DNA from: Heliobacterium mobile
Lineage (GTDB): Bacteria > Bacillota > Desulfitobacteriia > Heliobacteriales > Heliobacteriaceae
Direction: 5' to 3'
DNA length: 64,000 bases
Assembly: GCF_009720735.1 (NCBI RefSeq)
Contig: NZ_WNKU01000011.1
Location: 56,777-120,776 of the forward strand
Shown here: in pieces, positions 49,638 to 59,390 of the stretch
Layout of the letters: each line of letters opens with the position of its first letter
Position numbering within the stretch: position 1 is the first letter of the stretch
Program-made: the position numbers and the translations under genes
Notes under the pieces: model-generated
Seen by the model: only the letters and a program-made list of their open reading frames with translations
Told to the model about the DNA's origin: nothing
Databases searched by the model: none

Positions 49638-51014
49638 TTATCCTCCCAACACGGCAGCAAGGGCTTCATCGACCGTCTCTACCGCGATCACTTCCATACC
49701 CGTTTCTTCTCTCAAGTATTTCCTGTTTTGTTTCGGACAAACACACCGGGAAAAGCCTAATTTGACCGATTCATTGATTCGTTTTTCCAGATGAGTGACA
49801 GCCCGCACCTCTCCGGTCAAACCGACTTCTCCGATGACGACCACTTCCGGGTCGGCGGGCCGGTTGCGCCAACTGGAGGCGATGGCCGTCACCACCGCCA
49901 AGTCAGAGGCCGGCTCAGCCAGCTTCAACCCGCCCGCTACATTCACATAGATATCCTGTTGACCTAAGTGAAGTCCCACTTTTTTATCCAACACGGCCGC
50001 CAAGAGCACGGTCCGGTTGTAATCCATCCCTGTGGCCATGCGGCGAGGCTGGCCGAAGGTGGTTGGCGTCACGAGGGCCTGCACCTCGACGAGGACGGGG
50101 CGAGTCCCCTCCATACAAGGAACGACGACAGAACCGGACACCCCTTGGGTCCGTTCGGCCAGGAAAAAGGCCGACGGGTTCGGCACTTCTACCATGCCTT
50201 GACCGAGCATCTCGAAGATCCCCAGTTCGTTCGTGGAGCCAAAGCGGTTTTTCACCCCCCGCAGCACCCGGTAAAGGTAGTGTCGCTCCCCTTCCAGGTA
50301 GAGGACGGCGTCCACCATATGTTCCAACAGGCGGGGACCGGCGATGGCGCCGTCTTTGGTCACATGACCAACCAGAGTCATCGCCACCGGCAAATCCTTG
50401 GCCAATCGGAGCAGTTGGCCCGTACACTCCCGAACCTGAGCCACATTCCCGGGAGCTGAACCGATTTCATCCCAGTACATGGTCTGAATCGAATCGATGA
50501 TCACCCAAACCGGTTTGCACTCCCGGATCGAATCACAAATCGTCTGGATGTTTGTCTCTGCCAGGAGGTAGAGTTCCACCCCTTGCACCCCGAGCCGGGC
50601 GGCTCGAAGCTTGATCTGCTGCACCGATTCTTCGCCGGACACGTATAGGACCCTGCCGCCGTTGTCGGCGATTTTCTGGGCCGCCTGCAACAACAGCGTC
50701 GATTTTCCGATCCCCGGATCACCGGCCAGCAGTGTTAAGGAACCGGCCACGAGCCCTCCGCCGAGGACCCGATCCAATTCGGAGATGCCCGTCGATAACC
50801 GGATGTTCTCTGTGACCTCTGCTTTATCCACATGAACCACAGCACCGTTGGCCGCAGCGCCATATCGCTGGCTCAGCGCACCATCGCCGCTCGACTTCGC
50901 TATCCGCTCTTCCACTAAGCTGTTCCAAGCACCACAGCCAGAACAGCGCCCCATCCACTTTAACGACTCTTGACCACATTCGCTGCAAAAGAATCGCGTT
51001 TTGGCTTTTGCCAT
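49638..51014 (-). CDS. radA: DNA repair protein RadA
   Basis: RecA-like branch-migration helicase, 458 aa from ATG at 51012-51014. Zinc finger Cys10, Cys13, Cys24, Cys27; Walker A GDPGIGKST at 98-106; the RadA-specific KNRFG motif; C-terminal Lon-like domain (MATGMDYNRTVLLAAVLDKK). A TTG two codons upstream is too near the ribosome-binding site. It is downstream of the clpC terminator and forms a unit with disA. Confidence 0.97.
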   Translation of the reverse strand: MAKAKTRFFCSECGQESLKWMGRCSGCGAWNSLVEERIAKSSGDGALSQRYGAAANGAVVHVDKAEVTENIRLSTGISELDRVLGGGLVAGSLTLLAGDPGIGKSTLLLQAAQKIADNGGRVLYVSGEESVQQIKLRAARLGVQGVELYLLAETNIQTICDSIRECKPVWVIIDSIQTMYWDEIGSAPGNVAQVRECTGQLLRLAKDLPVAMTLVGHVTKDGAIAGPRLLEHMVDAVLYLEGERHYLYRVLRGVKNRFGSTNELGIFEMLGQGMVEVPNPSAFFLAERTQGVSGSVVVPCMEGTRPVLVEVQALVTPTTFGQPRRMATGMDYNRTVLLAAVLDKKVGLHLGQQDIYVNVAGGLKLAEPASDLAVVTAIASSWRNRPADPEVVVIGEVGLTGEVRAVTHLEKRINESVKLGFSRCVCPKQNRKYLREETGMEVIAVETVDEALAAVLGG

Positions 51015-51115
51015 GGACAACGTACCTTTCCTACAAAGATGATGATTCTTCCGCGCAAATACATCGGAGTTAAATCTAATTTCGGGAATTCTCCGTCAAT
51101 ACCTGCTCTCTGATC

Positions 51116-51161
51116 AAAAAAAGAGGTTACAGTCCTATCGTTCTCAGGACGTAACCTCTTC
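51116..51161 (-). terminator. Terminator after clpC
   Basis: Minus strand AGAGGTTAC/GTAACCTCT with inner GTCCT/AGGAC and a run of seven T. Confidence 0.92.
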
Positions 51162-51176
51162 TTTCATTTGAAAAGT

Positions 51177-53624
51177 TTATTTGGACTTCAAGGTAATCTT
51201 TCCGTCGACAGCATCGACAACGACCCGATCGCCCGCTTTAAAGTCGCCTCGCAGCATGCCTTCGGAGAACTGATCTTCCACGAGCCGCTGAATAGAGCGA
51301 CGCAAGGGGCGGGCGCCAAAATTCTCGTCGTAGCCTTCTTTGGCGAGGAATTCTTCGGCCCCATCGGTCACTTCCATGGAAATCCCTGTCTCCATGAGGC
51401 GCTTGTTCAGTTCCTTCAGCATCAGGCTGACGATCTTGCGAATGTCTTCCGTCGACAAGGTATGGAAGACGATGGTCTCGTCGATCCGGTTGAGGAATTC
51501 GGGGCGGAAGCTTTTCTTCAACTCCTCCATCACGCGGGATTTCATGCCCTCATATTGAGCTTCCCGAGCCTTGATCCCTTCCGCATCGCCTGTCTTGAAG
51601 CCCATAACGCCGGAGCGCTTGATCGTCGATGCGCCTACGTTCGAGGTCATGATGATCACCGTGTTGCGGAAGTCTACCGTCCGGCCTTTCGTATCAGTGA
51701 GACGACCGTCTTCCAGCACTTGCAGCAGAATGTTAAAGACTTCCGGATGGGCTTTTTCGATCTCATCGAGCAGGATCACACAGTAAGGCTTGCGGCGGAC
51801 GGCCTCGGTCAACTGGCCGCCTTCATCGTGGCCGATGTATCCGGGCGGGGCTCCCACGAGACGGGAGACGGTGTGTTTCTCCATGTACTCAGACATGTCG
51901 ATGCGAATCATGGCGTCTTCCTGCCCAAAGAGTGCCTCCGCCAAGGCTCTCGCCAGCTCCGTCTTCCCAACACCAGTGGGCCCCAAGAAGATGAAGGAAC
52001 CGATGGGGCGCTTGGGGTCTTTGAGTCCCGCCCGGGCTCGCCGTACAGCCCGGGACACAGCCGCTACAGCTTCCTGCTGACCGATGACCCGTTGGTGGAG
52101 CACTTCCTCGAGCTTTAACAAGCGGGCGCTCTCATCTTCGGCCAGCTTTTTCACGGGGATGCCGGTCCAACTGGCGATGATATGGGCGATATCCTCTTCA
52201 CTGACGACCGAATTGGCGATGCCTCGCTTTTGGCTCCAGGCGTCCTTCTCTTTTTCCAACTGGTCTTTCATCTGCATCTCTTGATCCCGGAAGGCCGCCG
52301 CTTTTTCAAACTCTTGAGACAGAACGGCTGCTTCTTTTTCCTTGCGCACCTCTTCCAGCTTCGCTTCTAATTCCTTCAAATCTGGCGGTGCTGTATAAGC
52401 CTGCAGACGGACGCGAGAAGCGGCCTCATCAATGAGGTCGATCGCTTTATCGGGCAGGTGCCGGTCCGAGATGTAACGGTCCGATAACTTGACAGCAGTC
52501 GCGATCGCCTCATCGGTGATTTTCACCCGGTGATGAGCTTCGTAGCGATCACGCAGCCCATGAAGGATGGCGATCGCTTCTTCCACTTTCGGTTCGCCGA
52601 CGGTGATCGGTTGGAAGCGGCGCTCCAGCGCCGGATCGCGCTCAATATGCTTGCGGTACTCATCAAGGGTCGTTGCACCGATGCACTGCAGTTCACCTCG
52701 AGCCAAAGCAGGCTTCAGGATGTTGGCGGCGTCAATGGCGCCTTCGGCAGCACCAGCGCCGATGAGGGTATGCAGTTCATCGATGAACAAGACGATATTC
52801 CCGGCTTGGCGAATCTCATCCATCACCTTTTTCAGCCGTTCTTCGAACTCACCGCGGTATTTCGAGCCAGCTACCACAGAGGACAAGTCCAGCGTCACGA
52901 CCCGTTTGCCGACGAGCGTTTCGGGCACTTTTCCTTCCACAATCCGTTGGGCCAAACCCTCGGCGATGGCCGTTTTCCCAACACCCGGTTCGCCGATTAA
53001 GACAGGGTTATTTTTGGTCCGGCGAGATAAGATCTGGACGACCCGCTCGATTTCCGGTTCCCTTCCGATGACCGGGTCTAACTTGCCGTCCCGGGCCGAG
53101 ACGGTCAGGTCACGGCCAAACTCATTCAGCGTCGGCGTGTTCTGCCCCATATCGGCCGTCGAACCACCGCCGGATACACCGGAATGGACTGGTCCGCCTC
53201 CGAGCAGAACCATGACCTGCTTGCGCACTTTATCCAGGTTCAAGCCGAGGTCGGTGAGCACTCGCGCGGCCACACCTTCGCCTTCGCGGATGAGGCCGAG
53301 TAGGATGTGTTCGGTACCTACATAGTTGACCCCTTGGCGGCGGCCTTCATCATTGGCCAGTTCCAAGGCTCTTTTGGCGCGCGGTGTAAAGCCGATTTCC
53401 GCCGGTACACCGTCACCCTCTCCGACCAGTTTGATCACTTGCTGCCGGACCTGTTCTAAGTCAATATTTAAGCTCATCAACGCTTTCGCCGCGATGCCTT
53501 CCCCTTCCCGGATGAGACCGAGCAACAAGTGCTCTGTTCCCACAGCGGGATGTTTTAAGGCATGGGCCTCCTCTTTGGCCAAGAGGAGAACTTTTTGCGC
53601 TTTTTCGGTAAAACGTCCTAACAT
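51177..53624 (-). CDS. clpC: ATP-dependent Clp protease ATPase ClpC
   Basis: HSP100 unfoldase that feeds ClpP and degrades arginine-phosphorylated proteins. The 815 aa have a Clp_N domain with two repeats (1-145), AAA1 with GEPGVGKTA near 210, a UVR-containing middle domain (about 420-455) that marks ClpC rather than ClpB, and AAA2 with GPTGVGKTE near 545. It is the last gene of the CtsR operon. Confidence 0.97.
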   Translation of the reverse strand: MLGRFTEKAQKVLLLAKEEAHALKHPAVGTEHLLLGLIREGEGIAAKALMSLNIDLEQVRQQVIKLVGEGDGVPAEIGFTPRAKRALELANDEGRRQGVNYVGTEHILLGLIREGEGVAARVLTDLGLNLDKVRKQVMVLLGGGPVHSGVSGGGSTADMGQNTPTLNEFGRDLTVSARDGKLDPVIGREPEIERVVQILSRRTKNNPVLIGEPGVGKTAIAEGLAQRIVEGKVPETLVGKRVVTLDLSSVVAGSKYRGEFEERLKKVMDEIRQAGNIVLFIDELHTLIGAGAAEGAIDAANILKPALARGELQCIGATTLDEYRKHIERDPALERRFQPITVGEPKVEEAIAILHGLRDRYEAHHRVKITDEAIATAVKLSDRYISDRHLPDKAIDLIDEAASRVRLQAYTAPPDLKELEAKLEEVRKEKEAAVLSQEFEKAAAFRDQEMQMKDQLEKEKDAWSQKRGIANSVVSEEDIAHIIASWTGIPVKKLAEDESARLLKLEEVLHQRVIGQQEAVAAVSRAVRRARAGLKDPKRPIGSFIFLGPTGVGKTELARALAEALFGQEDAMIRIDMSEYMEKHTVSRLVGAPPGYIGHDEGGQLTEAVRRKPYCVILLDEIEKAHPEVFNILLQVLEDGRLTDTKGRTVDFRNTVIIMTSNVGASTIKRSGVMGFKTGDAEGIKAREAQYEGMKSRVMEELKKSFRPEFLNRIDETIVFHTLSTEDIRKIVSLMLKELNKRLMETGISMEVTDGAEEFLAKEGYDENFGARPLRRSIQRLVEDQFSEGMLRGDFKAGDRVVVDAVDGKITLKSK

Positions 53625-53637
53625 GCTTAGTCCTCCT

Positions 53638-54702
53638 CTACTCTTCCATCCGGAAGCGCTCCCGGATCAGGGAGGCTCGTTGCACATCCCGCTCGAAAGC
53701 GCTCAACTCTCGCCCAGCCATCTTCTGCAGGAAGGCAGGCCGTGTCAGGACGAGCATTTCATTCAACACTCGTGGCGATATTCCTTTGATGATCCCCAGA
53801 TCGATGCCTAACCGTACGTTCGAAAGCAAGGTCATGGCTTCGTTGGTCGTCATGATGCGAGCATGGGCCAGTGTGCCAAAGGCGCGGCAGACGCGATCTT
53901 CCAGCTGGTCCTTCGTTTCCTTCAGTAGAACTTGGCGGGCCATCCGTTCATGGTCGATCAACTGCGTTGCGATGACCATGAGGTTGGAGATGATCTCTTC
54001 TTCGGAGCGTCCCAGGGTTACCTGGTTGGAGATCTGAAAGAGATTGCCCGTCGCTTCGGTACCTTCTCCATAAAGGCCCCGGACGGTCATCCCCAGTTGA
54101 GAGAGGGAAGCGAGCGCCCGAGTCGCTTGGTTGGTCAGCACCAGCGCCGGCAGGTGCATCATCACCGATGCCCGCAGGCCCGTACCGACATTGGTCGGAC
54201 AGGCGGTGAGATAGCCGAGTTTTTCGTCAAAGGCGAAATCGAGCTTCGATTCGAGCACATCGTCAATGCGACTGGCTAGAGCCCAGGCCTCTTCCAACTG
54301 TAGGCCCGGGAAGATGCACTGGACCCGCAGATGGTCTTCTTCGTTGATCAACACCGATACGGCCTCGTCAGGGCTCAACACCAGGCCCTTGCCTCGCGTT
54401 TCCTCGGCGTGCTGCGGGCTGATCAGGTGTTTATCGACGAGAACGGCCCGATCTAAGGGATTTAAATCTTGCAGATCGACCGAGACCAACCCAGCGGAAG
54501 CCTGTTGAACCTGGGGATCATTGATAGCTTGCTCTACTTCACGGACGACGCCTTGCAACTGTTCTTCTTTGGCCCCATGGGGAAAGGGCACGGCACAGAG
54601 GTTGCGGGCGAGGCGTACCCGGGAACTGATGACGATATCTGATTCTTTTCCGGTGCCCTCCATCCATTTGGTCCGGGCTTGATTGACAAAACGCTCTTGC
54701 AT
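53638..54702 (-). CDS. mcsB: Protein arginine kinase McsB
   Basis: Phosphorylates arginines to mark proteins for ClpCP and inactivates CtsR on stress. The ATG at 54700-54702 gives 354 aa; a GTG three codons earlier overlaps the AGGGGGT site. The guanido-kinase fold is recognisable from [11 protein letters not shown] near 25-35, the [13 protein letters not shown] segment and [13 protein letters not shown]. Confidence 0.95.
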   Translation of the reverse strand: MQERFVNQARTKWMEGTGKESDIVISSRVRLARNLCAVPFPHGAKEEQLQGVVREVEQAINDPQVQQASAGLVSVDLQDLNPLDRAVLVDKHLISPQHAEETRGKGLVLSPDEAVSVLINEEDHLRVQCIFPGLQLEEAWALASRIDDVLESKLDFAFDEKLGYLTACPTNVGTGLRASVMMHLPALVLTNQATRALASLSQLGMTVRGLYGEGTEATGNLFQISNQVTLGRSEEEIISNLMVIATQLIDHERMARQVLLKETKDQLEDRVCRAFGTLAHARIMTTNEAMTLLSNVRLGIDLGIIKGISPRVLNEMLVLTRPAFLQKMAGRELSAFERDVQRASLIRERFRMEE

Positions 54703-54714
54703 CAGGCACACCCC

Positions 54715-55242
54715 CTATTCCGACAACTCTTTTTCCAGGTCCCGAATCCGGTCCCGGACGCGAGCGGCCTGCTCAAATTCTTCCAAGGCCACATGCTGCT
54801 GCAGCTTTGCCCGAAGCTGTTGAATTTCTCGCTGCACGCGAATCGTGCCGCCGGTGCGCTGGGGCACTTTGCCCGTGTGACGGTTGGACCCTTGAACACG
54901 CCGGAGAAGCGGCTCCATCTTATCCTTAAACTGAATAAAGCAATGGTTGCAACCGAGTCGTCCGGTCTGGCTGATCTGGTTGTAGGTAGCGCCGCAGTTC
55001 TCACATTTTTCTGGCGGCGCAAAGCCGAAATTCACCTGTTTGGCCTGCTGTTGATGGGCGTCAAAGCCGAGCAGTCCCGCTAGGAATTTGTTGATCGGAA
55101 AGTCATCGTCAAAGGCCATGCTCCACTCTTTATGCTGCGCCCGAGCACATTCTTCGCATAAATTGACTTCTGATTTTTCCCCGTTGATGATCTTCGTCAG
55201 ATGAACCGTAGCCGGTCGTTTTTTGCATTCATCGCAATACAC
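54715..55242 (-). CDS. mcsA: Zinc-finger activator McsA, GTG start
   Basis: Activator and adaptor of McsB. GTG at 55240-55242 gives 175 aa starting MYCDECKKRPATVHLTKI, matching family N termini; the frame reaches 55275 but without a better site. Zinc pairs Cys3/Cys6 with Cys29/Cys32 and a second set (CENC...CNHC) are present, and a UVR motif (LEEFEQAARVRDRIRDLEKE) closes the protein, the ClpC-binding type. Confidence 0.94.
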   Translation of the reverse strand: MYCDECKKRPATVHLTKIINGEKSEVNLCEECARAQHKEWSMAFDDDFPINKFLAGLLGFDAHQQQAKQVNFGFAPPEKCENCGATYNQISQTGRLGCNHCFIQFKDKMEPLLRRVQGSNRHTGKVPQRTGGTIRVQREIQQLRAKLQQHVALEEFEQAARVRDRIRDLEKELSE

Positions 55243-55285
55243 CGGAAAGCCCCCTTTACCCCAGTATAGGGTCATTCAATTTCAC

Positions 55286-55774
55286 TCAGTCGTCGGCTGA
55301 CTCTTTTTCCTGATCTTGCCGCATGAGATTATAGAGCATGGCTTTCACCAACCGGGCTCGCAGCGCGTCCCGTTGGGGATAGGCTCCCTGCAACACATCC
55401 CGTTGGACGGCGGCCTGCATCAGTAGTCCCTCTCGTGCCGTCAGCATCTGGTCATCGACTAGGCGGGAGATGAACCGTTTCGCCTGATCTTCTGAAATCA
55501 AATCGCCTAGTTGTGTCGATAAAAAATCCCATAGATCGTCACCCTCTTCGATCGACAGTTTGACGATGCGAACGAAACCGCCGCCGCCACGGCGGCTCTC
55601 GATGACATATCCCTGTTCCGTGGCGAAGCGGGTCGTCAACACATAGTTGATCTGCGACGGAACACAGCCGAAAAGAGCGGCCAACTGCTGCCGTTGAACC
55701 TCGATGGCGCTCTCCCGACTCTGCTCCAGCAGTTCTTTAATGTAACGTTCGATCTGGTCGGCTAGATTGGCCAT
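55286..55774 (-). CDS. ctsR: Class III stress repressor CtsR
   Basis: Repressor of clp genes, released on heat stress. The 162 aa have the winged helix with SRRGGGGFVRIV, the glycine-rich wing that reads the operator, and a C-terminal domain for dimerisation. It is 30 bases after clpB and 43 before mcsA, so the operator upstream of clpB probably autoregulates it. Confidence 0.95.
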   Translation of the reverse strand: MANLADQIERYIKELLEQSRESAIEVQRQQLAALFGCVPSQINYVLTTRFATEQGYVIESRRGGGGFVRIVKLSIEEGDDLWDFLSTQLGDLISEDQAKRFISRLVDDQMLTAREGLLMQAAVQRDVLQGAYPQRDALRARLVKAMLYNLMRQDQEKESADD

Positions 55775-55804
55775 GTTGTCTCACCACCGCTATGGTTTTT
55801 TGTG

Positions 55805-58408
55805 CTACATCACAAGCCGTCCCTCGTGGACATCAAAGCGAATCGTCCCGCCATTCGATACGGTCCCGGCGATGAGCGCCCGGGCAACCGGGGTCTCCAC
55901 ATGACGCTGCAAATACCGCTTCAAGGGCCGGGCACCGTAAACGGGATCGAAGCCTTCCCGGGCGATCTGCTCTTTCGCCGCCTCGGTCAGTTCCAGGCGG
56001 ATAAATCGCTGTTGCAACCGTTCTTGCAGTTCAGACGTCATTATATCGATAATCGCCGTGATCTCCTTGAGTGTGAGCGGCTTGAAGAGGACCACATCGT
56101 CCACACGGTTCAAAAACTCCGGCCGGAAATGGCTCCGCAAACTGCGCATCACCTGGTCGCGAGCGGTCGGACGGATCTCGCCATCGTCGGTCACCCCATC
56201 CAGCAAATACTGCGATCCGATATTGGAGGTCATGATGATCACCGTGTTCTTAAAGTCCACCGTCCGTCCCTGAGCGTCCGTCACCCGGCCGTCATCGAGG
56301 ATCTGCAGCAGCACGTTAAACACGTCGGGGTGTGCTTTTTCAATCTCATCGAAGAGAATGACTGAATAAGGTTTGCGCCGGACCGCTTCGGTCAGTTGTC
56401 CGCCTTCCTCATACCCCACATATCCCGGCGGGGCACCGATGAGCCGGGCTACCGTTTGCTTTTCCATGTACTCGGACATATCGATCCGGATCATGTTCTC
56501 TTCACTGTCAAAAAGCGCCCGGGCCAGCGTCTTGGCCAGTTCCGTCTTCCCGACACCAGTCGGGCCGAGGAAGATGAAAGAACCGATCGGGCGGCGGGGA
56601 TCCTTGATGCCTGCTCGAGCCCGGAGAACGGCATCTGTCACTAAGTCGACAGCTTCCTCTTGACCGATGACCCGTTCATGAAGGATGTCGCTCAACCGGA
56701 GTAATTTTTCCCGTTCCCCTTCCACTAATCGCGTGACCGGGATCCCGGTCCAACGGGCGACGATATCGGCGATCTCTTCTTCGGTCACTTCTTCCCGCAG
56801 CAGCCGGTTTTCACCGGACTTCCGGGCCAGTTCGGCTTCTTCTTGTTGCAGTTGCTGCTCTAGCTGCGGCAGCCGGCCGTATTTGAGTTCGGCCAGCCGG
56901 TTGAGGTCATAATGGTATCCCCGCTCTGCCTCGTCGACATCGCGGCGGACTTTATCGATCTCTTCGCGCAAGGACTGCACCTTGCGGATCGCTTCTTTTT
57001 CCAAGTCCCAACGGGCACGCATCTGGTCTTCTTTTTCCTTGAGATCGGCCAGTTCTTTGCGCAGCGCCTCCAACCGTTCGAGACTAGCCTTATCTTTTTC
57101 CTTTGCTAGCGCGGCCTCTTCCACTTCGAGTTGCATGCGCCGCCGGCTCACTTCATCGAGTTCTGTCGGTAAAGAGTCGATCTCTGTGCGGATCATGGCG
57201 CAAGCCTCATCGACGAGGTCGATGGCCTTATCGGGCAAGAAACGGTCGCTGATATAGCGGTTGGATAAAGTCGCTGCAGCCACTAGAGCATTATCGTGGA
57301 TTTTCACGCCGTGGTGGACTTCAAAGCGCTCTTTTAAGCCCCGAAGGATAGAGATGGTATCCTCCACGTCGGGAGCCTCGACGATGACCGGTTGGAAGCG
57401 CCGTTCTAAAGCCGCATCTTTTTCAATGTACTTACGATATTCGTCCAAGGTGGTCGCGCCGATACAGTGGAGTTCCCCCCGGGCCAGCATCGGCTTGAGC
57501 ATATTGCCGGCATCCATGGCCCCCTCGGCCTTACCGGCACCGACGATGGTGTGCAGTTCGTCGATGAAGAGCAGGATCCGGCCGTCGCTTTTCTTGATCT
57601 CCTGCAGCACCGCTTTGAGCCGTTCTTCAAACTCGCCGCGGTATTTGGCGCCAGCGACCAGGGCGCCCAAGTCGAGAGCGAAGATGGCCTTATCTTTTAA
57701 TCCTTCCGGAACATCGCCCCGGACGATCCGGAGGGCCAAGCCCTCGACGATGGCCGTCTTACCGACGCCAGGTTCGCCGATGAGGACAGGGTTGTTCTTC
57801 GTCTTTCGCGATAGGATCCGGACGACCCGGCGAATTTCGGCGTCACGGCCGATGACTGGATCGAGACGTCCCCTTCGAGCTTCCTGGACCAACTCACGGC
57901 CGTACTTTTCCAGCACCTCATAGGTCACTTCCGGGTTGGCGCTTGTGACACGCTGGTGGCCGCGAATGGCCGTCAACGCTTGCAGAAGGCTCTCCCGGTT
58001 CAACTTGAACTCATTGAAAATACGCTTCAGCGGCATATCGAGAGCCGGATCCAAAAAAGCCAGCAACAGGTGTTCTACGGAAATATATTCGTCTTTTAGG
58101 CCCCGTGCCTCTTCTTCGGCTTTCACCATGAGACGCTGCATCCGGGGCGTAATATATACCTTTCCATGTTCCATACCCGGTCCGGTCACTCGGGGCTTTC
58201 GCTCCATTTCCCGCCGGACCTGGCTGCGGAAGACTTCACTGTCTATTCCCATCTTGTCCAGGAGTCGACGAGTCAACCCTTCTTCCTGGTCGACAAGGGC
58301 CATCAAGAGGTGTTCCCCATCGACTTCCGGATTTCCCTGCTGTACCGCCAGCGATTGGGCCGCCATAAAGGCTTCTTGACTATTTTGGGTCAGCTTGTTG
58401 AAATCCAT
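55805..58408 (-). CDS. clpB: Chaperone ClpB
   Basis: Disaggregase acting with DnaK. The 867 aa show Clp_N ([20 protein letters not shown]), AAA1 with GEPGVGKTA near 205, a long coiled-coil middle domain (about 400-535) that separates ClpB from ClpC, and AAA2 with GPTGVGKTE near 605. It is the promoter-proximal gene ahead of ctsR. Confidence 0.96.
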   Translation of the reverse strand: MDFNKLTQNSQEAFMAAQSLAVQQGNPEVDGEHLLMALVDQEEGLTRRLLDKMGIDSEVFRSQVRREMERKPRVTGPGMEHGKVYITPRMQRLMVKAEEEARGLKDEYISVEHLLLAFLDPALDMPLKRIFNEFKLNRESLLQALTAIRGHQRVTSANPEVTYEVLEKYGRELVQEARRGRLDPVIGRDAEIRRVVRILSRKTKNNPVLIGEPGVGKTAIVEGLALRIVRGDVPEGLKDKAIFALDLGALVAGAKYRGEFEERLKAVLQEIKKSDGRILLFIDELHTIVGAGKAEGAMDAGNMLKPMLARGELHCIGATTLDEYRKYIEKDAALERRFQPVIVEAPDVEDTISILRGLKERFEVHHGVKIHDNALVAAATLSNRYISDRFLPDKAIDLVDEACAMIRTEIDSLPTELDEVSRRRMQLEVEEAALAKEKDKASLERLEALRKELADLKEKEDQMRARWDLEKEAIRKVQSLREEIDKVRRDVDEAERGYHYDLNRLAELKYGRLPQLEQQLQQEEAELARKSGENRLLREEVTEEEIADIVARWTGIPVTRLVEGEREKLLRLSDILHERVIGQEEAVDLVTDAVLRARAGIKDPRRPIGSFIFLGPTGVGKTELAKTLARALFDSEENMIRIDMSEYMEKQTVARLIGAPPGYVGYEEGGQLTEAVRRKPYSVILFDEIEKAHPDVFNVLLQILDDGRVTDAQGRTVDFKNTVIIMTSNIGSQYLLDGVTDDGEIRPTARDQVMRSLRSHFRPEFLNRVDDVVLFKPLTLKEITAIIDIMTSELQERLQQRFIRLELTEAAKEQIAREGFDPVYGARPLKRYLQRHVETPVARALIAGTVSNGGTIRFDVHEGRLVM

Positions 58409-58449
58409 GATCCCACCTCCGAAAATCCGTAGTAGTTTTTTCCTCTGTC

Positions 58450-58466
58450 ATTGACTAACTTTGACC
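58450..58466 (-). promoter_or_regulatory. CtsR operator
   Basis: Minus strand GGTCAAA-GTT-AGTCAAT, the tandem heptad with 3-base spacer known for CtsR (consensus A/GGTCAAA-NAN-A/GGTCAAA). It lies 12 bases downstream of the -10 box, over the early transcribed region, so repressor would block initiation or escape. Confidence 0.88.
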
Positions 58467-58477
58467 TTTGTGAGCTT

Positions 58478-58508
58478 ATTATATCACCATTTTGCTAAGT
58501 TTATTCAA
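58478..58508 (-). promoter_or_regulatory. Promoter of clpB-ctsR-mcsA-mcsB-clpC
   Basis: TATAAT at 58478-58483 on the minus strand with TTGAAT 19 bases upstream; the wide spacing makes the -35 tentative. The CtsR operator follows directly. Confidence 0.7.
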
Positions 58509-58593
58509 GAAGCACTTTTGTGAAGCAATCGTCAATAAGTTCGATGAGTAGGGATTAGGTTTGATTATCTACCAAATCCTCTAATTTTCAAGA

Positions 58594-58611
58594 TCATACG
58601 CTATCGTATGA
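58594..58611. promoter_or_regulatory. Palindrome in the clpB/XRE divergent region
   Basis: TCATACG-CTAT-CGTATGA, a perfect 7-bp-arm inverted repeat about 20 bases before the -35 of the XRE gene. It may be a regulator site; no ligand can be named. Confidence 0.4.
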
Positions 58612-58629
58612 ATTGTCCTACTCCGGTAG

Positions 58630-58657
58630 TTGACAACATCAACTCTCGGTGTAAAAT
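58630..58657 (+). promoter_or_regulatory. Promoter of the XRE-type gene
   Basis: TTGACA, 16 bases, TAAAAT. The -10 box lies inside the left arm of the inverted repeat at 58649-58682. Confidence 0.75.
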
Positions 58658-58682
58658 TACACTACAGAGTGAAATTTTACAC
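58649..58682. promoter_or_regulatory. Inverted-repeat operator over the XRE gene promoter
   Basis: Arms GTGTAAAATTACACT and AGTGAAATTTTACAC match at 14 of 15 positions around a 4-base spacer. It covers the -10 box and start site, as expected for autorepression by the XRE-type protein encoded 24 bases later. Confidence 0.75.
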
Positions 58683-58705
58683 TTAACTTCAGAGGAGGGA
58701 TGCCG

Positions 58706-59206
58706 GTGAAGCGGGAAGACGCCGGTGTGCTGACACAGGAAACTTTTGACCAATTGGTTTCCGCAAAGCTGCGGCTCATTCGTACGGATGCTGATTTGAC
58801 GCAGGATAAAATGGCTGAAATCATCGGCATATCGAAAAAAACATTAGTCGATGTGGAAAAGGGCCGAAAGACCTTAGGCTTTACAGCGGCGTCACTGACA
58901 GCTATATTGTTTCGCCGAGGTGAGCCTGTTCAGTCCCTCTTTGGCGACATGACTATCGATGTCGTTGAATTCGTCTCCACCCGAGCGAAGTCTCGTGCCT
59001 GGTACAAAACCTTGGGAGGCCCCGTATGGTGGACCGAAGAAAGTCGGCAGGGGCCTTTCATCGTCCAAAAACACCGCTTCACCCCCTATTACCGGATCAT
59101 CGACAGCGACCATTACCTCCATTATTACAGCCTCAACCGGGAAGAGACCTTCCAGCGATTGGCTGAACTCACCACGGGTACTATCGCTGAAGAGCCAAAC
59201 CGATAA
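58706..59206 (+). CDS. XRE-family transcriptional regulator
   Basis: GTG at 58706 with GAGGAGG at a spacing of 7 gives 166 aa; the ATG two codons earlier is too close. A helix-turn-helix of the Cro/C1 type fills residues about 18-68 (LTQDKMAEIIGISKKTLVDVE). The C-terminal 90 residues contain many aromatic residues (WYKTLGGPVWWTEE, HRFTPYYRIID) and I do not recognise the domain; it could sense a ligand. It is divergent from clpB and may govern the following membrane/radical SAM cluster, but that is only positional. Confidence 0.88.
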   Translation: MKREDAGVLTQETFDQLVSAKLRLIRTDADLTQDKMAEIIGISKKTLVDVEKGRKTLGFTAASLTAILFRRGEPVQSLFGDMTIDVVEFVSTRAKSRAWYKTLGGPVWWTEESRQGPFIVQKHRFTPYYRIIDSDHYLHYYSLNREETFQRLAELTTGTIAEEPNR

Positions 59207-59305
59207 GAATGTCCGCGAGAGGCTACTCTGCTGTCAAGCAGGTCGGAATCTTGACCAGCGATTCCCAGCGAGCCCTAAACAGCTTCGTCTCGTCTTTAAA
59301 GTTGA

Positions 59306-59332
59306 TTCATCTATAGACTTGTTTCATCTATA
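59306..59332. repeat. Short direct repeat before the DUF2157 gene
   Basis: TTCATCTATA occurs at 59306-59315 and 59323-59332, 17 bases apart, in the gap before the membrane-protein gene. It could be a tandem regulator site. No clear promoter could be fixed in this gap. Confidence 0.4.
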
Positions 59333-59390
59333 ACGTTGCCCCTGACCTCTAACTGTCTCTACGGAGTTCTAGAAAGGACGGTGATCGTCG

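Noticed and set aside
51015..51115. A TTGACG/TAGATT promoter for radA
   Set aside because: Spacing is only 15 bases and no extended -10 is present; radA must have a promoter in this gap but I cannot fix it.
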